In this document: one piece after another, positions 58,251 through 64,000 of the stretch
How the letters are laid out: the number at the start of each line of letters is the position of its first letter
How positions within the stretch are numbered: position 1 is the stretch's first letter
Assembly: GCA_959018755.1 (NCBI GenBank)
Contig: CAUEMA010000007.1
Location: forward strand, 38,618 to 102,617
DNA: 64,000 nt
Direction: 5' to 3'
Source: an uncultured Collinsella sp.
Lineage (GTDB): Bacteria > Actinomycetota > Coriobacteriia > Coriobacteriales > Coriobacteriaceae
Notes under the pieces: generated by a model
Told to the model about the DNA's origin: nothing
Seen by the model: only the letters and a program-made list of their open reading frames with translations
The model's database searches: none
Position numbers and translations under genes: made by a program

Positions 58251-59492
58251 TTAGAGGTCCTCGCGCCAGAAGGGCATGCTCATGCAGCGCGGGCCGCCGC
58301 GGCCGCGGGAGAGCTCGGCGGAGGGCACGACGAGAAGGTCCAGGCCCTCCTTGTACAGCACGTCGTTGGTGACGGTGTTGCGGGCGTAGACGCAGATCTT
58401 GCCGGGCTCGACGCACAGGGTGTTGGAGCCGTCGTTCCACTGCTCGCGGGAGGCCGCGATCGGGTCGCCGCCGCCGCAGGGGATCAGCTTGACCTGGTCG
58501 ACGCCGGTGGCGTCCTCCAGGACGTGCTCGAGGGTGTCCTCGATCAGGCGGATGTTCACGTCGCCCGGGTTCTTGCCGGCGGTCAGCTCGTAGACGCGCA
58601 GGGTGCCCATGATGGCGGGGTGGATCGTGAACTTATCGACGTCGATCTGGGTGAAGACCGTGTCGAGGTGCATGAAGGCGCGCGAGACCGGGATGTCGAA
58701 GGCAAGGATGCGCTCGACCTTGGAGTCGGAGTTCCAGAAGATGTTCTGGGCCATGATGTCGATAGCGGCGGCCTGGGTGCGCTGGGAGATGCCGACGGCG
58801 AGGGTCTTCTCGTTGATGTTCAGCACGTCGCCGCCCTCGGTGTGGAACTGGCAGTCGCGGCGGAAGTACAGGGAGACGTCCTTGTAGTCGGGGTGGTACT
58901 TGAAGATGTACTTGCCGTACAGGGTCTCGCGGTTGCGGGTGACCGAGTACATGCGGTTGAGGTTGACGCCCTCGCCGACGACCGCGAACGGGTCGCGGGT
59001 GAAGTAGAGGTTGGGCATCGGGTCGATGATCAGGTCGGACTCGGACTCGGAGTTGACCAGGGAGTCGAGGGTCGTGGACGCCGTGAGGGGCATGTCGATC
59101 TCGGCCTTGGTCATGCCGGCCATGGTCTTCTTGACGAACTCGAGGTTGTCCTCGATGGAGTCCAGCTTCTCGCGGACGATCTGCGGCATGTGCTGGCCGC
59201 GGATGCCGGCCTCGGCGATGTACTGGTCGGTGAACTCGGCGCGGGCGCCGGGGACCTGGTCGAACACCTCGGCGACGAGGTTCTCGAGGTAGAGCACCTC
59301 GACGCCCTGGTCCCTCAGGATCTGGGCGAAGGTGTCGTGCTCCTGCTGCGCGACCTCCAGGAACGGGACGTCGTCGAACAGGAGTCGCTCGAGCTCGTCG
59401 GGCGGCAGGTTGAGGAGCTCGTCGCCGGGACGGTGCAGGCAGACCTTCCTGAGCTTGCCGATCTCGGAAGGCACGTGCAGACCTTTCGTCAT
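58251..59492 (-). CDS. arcA: Arginine deiminase, copy 2 (identical protein)
   Basis: 413 residues, the same as copy 1 in every position, including FTRDP, HLDTVFT and the CMSMP nucleophile region. The antisense frames I compared are also identical, so the DNA matches base for base as far as I checked. Identity begins at the stop codon (58250) and ends about 24 bases before the ATG (59516). It is read as a single-gene transcript. Two full copies raise dosage or allow separate control, since the upstream regions differ. Confidence 0.98.
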   Translation of the reverse strand: MTKGLHVPSEIGKLRKVCLHRPGDELLNLPPDELERLLFDDVPFLEVAQQEHDTFAQILRDQGVEVLYLENLVAEVFDQVPGARAEFTDQYIAEAGIRGQHMPQIVREKLDSIEDNLEFVKKTMAGMTKAEIDMPLTASTTLDSLVNSESESDLIIDPMPNLYFTRDPFAVVGEGVNLNRMYSVTRNRETLYGKYIFKYHPDYKDVSLYFRRDCQFHTEGGDVLNINEKTLAVGISQRTQAAAIDIMAQNIFWNSDSKVERILAFDIPVSRAFMHLDTVFTQIDVDKFTIHPAIMGTLRVYELTAGKNPGDVNIRLIEDTLEHVLEDATGVDQVKLIPCGGGDPIAASREQWNDGSNTLCVEPGKICVYARNTVTNDVLYKEGLDLLVVPSAELSRGRGGPRCMSMPFWREDL

Positions 59493-60042
59493 GGCCTCCT
59501 ACCTTTCTTTCGGGCCTTACTGGCCGAATGTATCAGCGCCCCTCCATATGGGACGCTGCTTGCTGACAGCTCTAGTTATATCCAAATTCCATCCGTAATG
59601 CTACCTCGCCCCCGAACGGTCAGCAAAGTACGATGAACGGTATATCGCATATGATTTCCCATGATACACTTCAGTTTCGTAAAGCAGATTTTCCTAGGTA
59701 AACGTTATTTTTCTAGGAAATCAAGCTTGAACACTCAAAGTTATCCATGATTCAAAATTGCATAGTGAAAACGGTTTTCTGCATATAAATGACGCTTGCC
59801 CTCGATTCGACCTACATTCGATTATATTCAGCTTGCTATCATTCTTATTCATACATTCTCACCAGTTGAGTGAGGATATAGATCGCTTGCTCAAATCACC
59901 GGACGTTAGTGCTTCGGCTTGTCAGCGTAAGAAGTAGGTAAAGATACCGTTCACGAGATACGTCCGTGCCGGCGGTCGACTAAATTGAGACAATAGTGAA
60001 TTAGAGTTAGGCTACCGTCCCCTGCGGGGACTGAACGGACAG
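59493..60042 (-). promoter_or_regulatory. arcA2 upstream region, diverged homologue of the arcA1 region
   Basis: 550 AT-rich bases without a gene. The same elements appear at matching distances: a small stem at 59535-59557, TATAAC as -10 near 59575, and CGAACGGT at 59613 with TGAACGG at 59634, both exactly 121 and 142 bases before the ATG as in copy 1. CATGATACACTT at 59661 parallels CATGGCACACTT at 56463. Elsewhere the two regions no longer align well. A single ACCGTTCA recurs at 59946. Confidence 0.6.
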
Positions 60043-62451
60043 ATGCATATGCCGAGCAAAATCGAAAAGAAGCAAAAGGCCGCTAAGCTGCGCAAGCCGC
60101 CGCGCGACTTCTCGTACACGCAAAACCGAGAGCTTAGCTGGCTGCGCTTTAACAACCGCGTGCTTGACGAAGCCTTCGACGAAACCGTTCCGCTGTTCGA
60201 GCGTCTAAAGTTCGTGTCGATTTTCGAGTCCAACCTCGACGAATTCCTTATGGTGCGCGTGGGCGGCCTGTCCGATCTAGCAGAGCTCAAAAAGCAGCCT
60301 GTCGACAACAAGAGCAATATGACCGCCTCCGAACAGGTCGATGCTGTCATGGCAGAGCTGCCCGGGCTCCTTACCCGTTGGGAGTCCATCTTTAAGAGCA
60401 TCGAGGGCAAGCTCGACACCCTGGGCGTTCACCGCGCCCGCATCGATTCGCTTACGCCCGAGGAGCGCACCTTTGTAACCCGCTACTTCCAGGCCTACGT
60501 GTCGCCGGTTATCTCACCGCTGGTCATTGACCCGCGCCATCCCTTCCCCAACCTGCGCAACGGCGCGCTCTATCTGGCTTGTGGCCTGGACGGCGTCACC
60601 GACGAGGAAAGCCTGCTCGGCCTGATCGAGATTCCCGCCTCGATGAACCGCGTGGTCGAGATTCCCTCGCCCGCCGGCACCTACTCCTATATCTTGCTCG
60701 AAGACGTTATCCTCGCCTGCCTCGACAGTTGCTTTGGCTCCTACAAGCCGCTGGATCGCGCGCTGATCCGCGTCACCCGCAATGCCGATATCGACCCGGA
60801 CGGCGAGGGCGTCGAGGAGGAGGAAGATTACCGCCAGCACATGAAGCGCATCCTCAAGAAGCGCCTGCGCCTGCAGCCGGTGGTGCTCGCCGTATCGGGC
60901 TCACTCGAAAAGCCAACGCTCAAGACCATCCGCAAGGCGCTCGAGCTTTCTCGCCGCTCGGTCTTTACCTGCGATATCCCCCTTGACCTTGGCTACGTCT
61001 TTGGCATTGAGGGTAAGATTCCCGAGCACCTGCGCAATGAGCTCCTCTTTACGCCGTTTAAGCCGCAGCCCAATCCCACCATCGATATGGCCCGCTCCAT
61101 CCGCGAGCAGGTGCTGCAGCACGACAAGCTGCTCTTTTACCCTTACGAGGCAATGAACCCGTTCTTGGACCTGGTGCACGAAGCAGCCTATGACCCCGAG
61201 TGTATCTCGCTGCGCATCACGCTCTACCGCGTGGCAAAGCAGAGCCGTCTGTGCGAGTCGCTCATCGATGCTGCCGAAAACGGCAAAGAGGTCACGGTGC
61301 TCATGGAGCTTCGTGCCCGCTTTGACGAGCAAAACAACATCGAATGGGCCGAGCGCCTGGAAGAGGCCGGCTGCACCGTTATCTACGGCTCCGAGGGCTT
61401 TAAGTGTCACTCAAAGATCTGCCAGCTCACCTATCGCGAGGGCATGGCGCTTACCCGCCTGACGCTTTTGGGTACCGGCAACTTTAACGAGAAGACGGCC
61501 AAGCTCTACAGCGACTTTATGCTCATGACCGCGCATCCCGGCATCGGCGAGGACGCCAACCTGTTCTTCCGCAACCTGTCGCTGGGCAACCTGCGCGGCG
61601 ACTACCGCTTCCTGGGCGTGGCGCCCGTGGGCCTCAAGCCGCTCATCATGCGCGGCCTGGACCGCGAGATTCAGCGCGCCCTTGTCGGCGAGCCCGCCCG
61701 CGTGTTCTTTAAGCTCAACTCGCTTACCGACCGCGAGGTCATCGACAAGATTGCCGAGGCATCGTGTGCCGGCGTGCGCGTGGACATGATCATTCGCGGC
61801 ATCTCGTGCCTCAAGCCCGGTGTTCCGGGCAAGACCGAGAACGTGCACGTGCGCTCCATCGTCGGACGCTTTTTGGAGCATGCGCGCGTCTATGCCTTTG
61901 GCGTGGACTCGGACATGATCTATCTGAGCTCGGCAGACATGATGACGCGCAACACCGAGCACCGCGTGGAGATCGCCTTCCCCGTGCTCGACCCCACCTG
62001 CCGCGCCCTGGTGCACGAGTACATGGGCATGCAGCTGCGCGACAACGTGAAGGCACGCAGCCTGACGAGTGACGGCACCTGGGTTCCCGTGGAGCGCAAA
62101 GAGGACGAGAAGCCCTTCAACTCGCAGGAAGCTCTGCTGGAGCGCGCGTATCGCAACGCCGAGGCCGCCACCGAGGCAGAACCCGCGCTCGCATCCCAGC
62201 CTGAGCCCGAGCCGCAGCCGGCCGTTCCCGAAGTCCAGAAGGTCCGAGCGACCGTTATCGAGCCTGAGTCCGAACCTGCCCCTCGGCCCCAACCGCAGAC
62301 GGCCAAGCCCGCGTCCGAGAAGAGCGCTCGCCGCGAGAAGCCCGCTGGCAAAGCCAAGGCCATCGAGCGCCATCGCCCTGGCCGCGTGCGCATGGGCTTG
62401 GGCCTGATCGGCCTAGGCCTTAAGACGCTCATTACCGGCAAGACGAAATAG
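60043..62451 (+). CDS. ppk1: Polyphosphate kinase PPK1
   Basis: An 802-residue enzyme that polymerises the gamma-phosphate of ATP into polyphosphate. N-terminal domain NRELSWLRFNNRVLDEAFDE, head domain with SIFESNLDEFLMVRVGGLSD, and the catalytic His in GSEGFKCHSKICQLTYREGM; the C-terminal domains hold GTGNFNEKTAKLYSDFMLMT and STADMMTRNTEHRVEIAFPV-like sequence (SADMMTRNTEHRVEIAFPV). About 100 extra residues at the end are Pro/Glu-rich then basic, beyond the usual ~690. It fits the phosphate theme of the pit and pst loci. ATG 60043 or 60049. Confidence 0.97.
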   Translation: MHMPSKIEKKQKAAKLRKPPRDFSYTQNRELSWLRFNNRVLDEAFDETVPLFERLKFVSIFESNLDEFLMVRVGGLSDLAELKKQPVDNKSNMTASEQVDAVMAELPGLLTRWESIFKSIEGKLDTLGVHRARIDSLTPEERTFVTRYFQAYVSPVISPLVIDPRHPFPNLRNGALYLACGLDGVTDEESLLGLIEIPASMNRVVEIPSPAGTYSYILLEDVILACLDSCFGSYKPLDRALIRVTRNADIDPDGEGVEEEEDYRQHMKRILKKRLRLQPVVLAVSGSLEKPTLKTIRKALELSRRSVFTCDIPLDLGYVFGIEGKIPEHLRNELLFTPFKPQPNPTIDMARSIREQVLQHDKLLFYPYEAMNPFLDLVHEAAYDPECISLRITLYRVAKQSRLCESLIDAAENGKEVTVLMELRARFDEQNNIEWAERLEEAGCTVIYGSEGFKCHSKICQLTYREGMALTRLTLLGTGNFNEKTAKLYSDFMLMTAHPGIGEDANLFFRNLSLGNLRGDYRFLGVAPVGLKPLIMRGLDREIQRALVGEPARVFFKLNSLTDREVIDKIAEASCAGVRVDMIIRGISCLKPGVPGKTENVHVRSIVGRFLEHARVYAFGVDSDMIYLSSADMMTRNTEHRVEIAFPVLDPTCRALVHEYMGMQLRDNVKARSLTSDGTWVPVERKEDEKPFNSQEALLERAYRNAEAATEAEPALASQPEPEPQPAVPEVQKVRATVIEPESEPAPRPQPQTAKPASEKSARREKPAGKAKAIERHRPGRVRMGLGLIGLGLKTLITGKTK

Positions 62452-62475
62452 ACGTTTGTAGAAGCAGTTTGTAGA

Positions 62476-62519
62476 AGCGCCCCGCATTTGAGGAAAGCCT
62501 CGGATGCGGGGCGCTTTTC
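62476..62519 (+). terminator. Intrinsic terminator after ppk1
   Basis: AGCGCCCCGCAT (62476-62487) pairs with ATGCGGGGCGCT (62504-62515), with inner GAGG/CCTC, followed by TTTTCC. Just before it GTTTGTAGAAGC occurs twice in tandem (13-base period). Confidence 0.92.
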
Positions 62520-62564
62520 CCTGCTACCATGGTGCGAACAGCAACGCGAATGACAGGCAGGAAT

Positions 62565-63950
62565 ATGAAGCTCACCATAGAATCGATGACGTACGGCACC
62601 GACGGTCTGGCACATGCCGACAACGGCAAGGCCGTCTTTGTGCAGGGCGCTGTGGCAGGCGACACCGTCGAAGCCGAGATCGTGCAGGACGGCAAGTCGT
62701 TTATGCGCGCCCGCACGACCGAGATTCTGGAGCCGAGTCCCGATCGCATTCAGCCCCCCTGCCCCTTCGTGGGCATCTGCGGCGGTTGTTCGTGGGGCAA
62801 TCTATCGCGCTCCGCTCAGCTTGCCGCCAAAGAGCAAAACCTGCGCTCCACGCTCGAGCGCATTGGCAAGTTCACCCCCGAGCAGGTCAACGATCTTGTC
62901 CAGCCTATCCGCCATACCAAGGACGACTGGGGCTACCGCAATAAGATTGAGCTGGAGCCCACTCTCGTTAACGGCCGTGTTCGTCTTGGCATGCACGGCG
63001 TCGATCCCAGCGAGATCGTGACCGTCGATTCGTGCCCGCTGTTCGATAAGCGTTTTCCCAAGGCGCTCAAATCGGTCGTCGGCGCGCTCAACTATCTGAG
63101 CGGAAGCCACGACCTGGATCTGGAGCGCGTGGGCATTCGCGCTTCGCGCCGCACCAAGGCGCTCGAGGTCGCGCTTTGGACGCCCACAGGCTCCTTCCCG
63201 CGCTCACAGGTCTCGCGCGTTCTGGCAGATGCCGCACACCCCACGAGCGTAGTGCGTGTAATGAGCAAGGGCGAAAAGAAAGCCCGCCGTGTCTCCAAAG
63301 TCGAGATGCTCGCCGGCGAGGGCTCGTGGACCGAGAATATCGCCGAAGGCCAGATGCGCTTATCTGCCCCGTCGTTTTTCCAGGTCAATACCAAGGGCGC
63401 CGAGATTTTGATTGAGCTCGTTATGGACGCCCTCGACCCGCAGGAAGACGAGCTGGCCGTGGACCTATACTGCGGTGCCGGAACCTTTACCCTGCCGCTC
63501 GCCCGCCGCTGCGACTTTGTTGCCGCCGTCGAAGCCTACGGTCCGGCCGTGCGCGACCTGCGCCGTAACCTCGAGATCAACAAGCTCGACAACGTCGACG
63601 TCATCGGCGGCGATGCCGTGCGCGAGTTCCCCGACCAGGATGCCGATGTCCTGGTGGTCGACCCGCCGCGCGCGGGCCTGGCGCCCGAGGCCATCGACCT
63701 CATCGCCAGCACGAGCGCTCGCGATGTCGCCTATGTGAGTTGTGATCCGGCCACCCTGGCACGCGACCTCAAGCGCTTTGTCGAGAAAGGCACCTTCTCC
63801 CCCGTCAAGATCACACCGGTCGACCTGTTCCCGCAAACCTTCCACTGCGAAACCGTCGTCCATCTCAAGCGTAACCAGACTGTTTGCCCAAGACCACGCC
63901 CGATGATTTTTCTGGGACGGGGATTAAATAATCAATTGTGCACCGAATGA
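62565..63950 (+). CDS. rlmD: RNA m5U methyltransferase, TrmA/RlmD family
   Basis: A 461-residue SAM enzyme. A TRAM-like N-terminus (MKLTIESMTYGTDGLAHADN) is followed by the Fe-S cysteines C66, C72, C75 in CPFVGICGGC and a fourth in VDSCPLFDKR. The methyltransferase domain has VDLYCGAGTFTLPLARRCDF, VVDPPRAGLAPEAIDLIAST, and the catalytic Cys in VAYVSCDPATLARDLKRF. The usual end FPQTFHCETVVHLKR is followed by 25 extra residues. Target uridine (23S 1939-type or 747-type) cannot be told. ATG 62565 with AGGCAGGAA upstream. Confidence 0.92.
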   Translation: MKLTIESMTYGTDGLAHADNGKAVFVQGAVAGDTVEAEIVQDGKSFMRARTTEILEPSPDRIQPPCPFVGICGGCSWGNLSRSAQLAAKEQNLRSTLERIGKFTPEQVNDLVQPIRHTKDDWGYRNKIELEPTLVNGRVRLGMHGVDPSEIVTVDSCPLFDKRFPKALKSVVGALNYLSGSHDLDLERVGIRASRRTKALEVALWTPTGSFPRSQVSRVLADAAHPTSVVRVMSKGEKKARRVSKVEMLAGEGSWTENIAEGQMRLSAPSFFQVNTKGAEILIELVMDALDPQEDELAVDLYCGAGTFTLPLARRCDFVAAVEAYGPAVRDLRRNLEINKLDNVDVIGGDAVREFPDQDADVLVVDPPRAGLAPEAIDLIASTSARDVAYVSCDPATLARDLKRFVEKGTFSPVKITPVDLFPQTFHCETVVHLKRNQTVCPRPRPMIFLGRGLNNQLCTE

Positions 63951-64000
63951 TTATTTAAGGCTCTGTTAGACCAGGATTGACATACATGTGTCCCCACGGT

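Noticed and set aside
63951..64000. TTGACA near 63977 as a promoter for a gene beyond the window
   Set aside because: Only the -35-like hexamer is visible; the -10 and gene would lie beyond or at the edge.

Overview
The window looks like a gut Collinsella (Coriobacteriia, Actinomycetota) or a close relative. The support is the high G+C, Actinobacteria-style cell-division genes (sepF, yggT and divIVA close to ftsZ, with no ftsA), Coriobacteria-type integrase sequence, and an arginine deiminase locus. The genus call is recognition from sequence, not a database result.

1-16.5 kb is the right part of a tailed-phage prophage; its left end is outside the window. From right to left: a tyrosine integrase (15289-16449), a HicAB toxin-antitoxin pair, two orphan genes, and a divergent pair of XRE regulators with GGGAA-N4-TTCCC operators. 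Then comes a long leftward early operon whose genes nearly all overlap by a few bases: small membrane proteins, an HTH protein, a ParB-like protein, a frameshifted gene, a second tyrosine recombinase, a replication-organiser-like protein, and small zinc-ribbon and unknown proteins. Then follow an ArpU/RinA-like late regulator, a second HicAB pair, a phased 10-bp repeat array, HNH endonuclease, small and large terminase, and portal (cut by the window start).

16.5-30.8 kb is chromosome: a 15-bp repeat cluster, an SGNH hydrolase, a PARG-like macro-domain protein with an altered catalytic motif, a Bax-inhibitor-like membrane protein, a PiT phosphate transporter with its DUF47 partner, a nitroreductase, divIVA-yggT-sepF-yggS, and a pgeF-pstSCAB-phoU high-affinity phosphate operon.

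30.9-46.5 kb is the dcw cluster, read right to left from an mraZ promoter: mraZ, rsmH, ftsL-like, ftsI, murF, mraY, murD, ftsW, murG, murC, murB, ftsQ, ftsZ. murE is not among them. pyrG-xerD, a winged-helix regulator and a DUF1846 protein follow to 51.8 kb.

51.8-60 kb is an arginine-catabolism locus: a YfcC-type carrier, ornithine carbamoyltransferase, arginine deiminase, a PLP aminotransferase, and a second arginine deiminase whose coding sequence is a copy of the first while its upstream region has diverged. No carbamate kinase gene is present. The window closes with polyphosphate kinase and a TrmA/RlmD-family RNA methyltransferase. No rRNA, tRNA or CRISPR array was seen.
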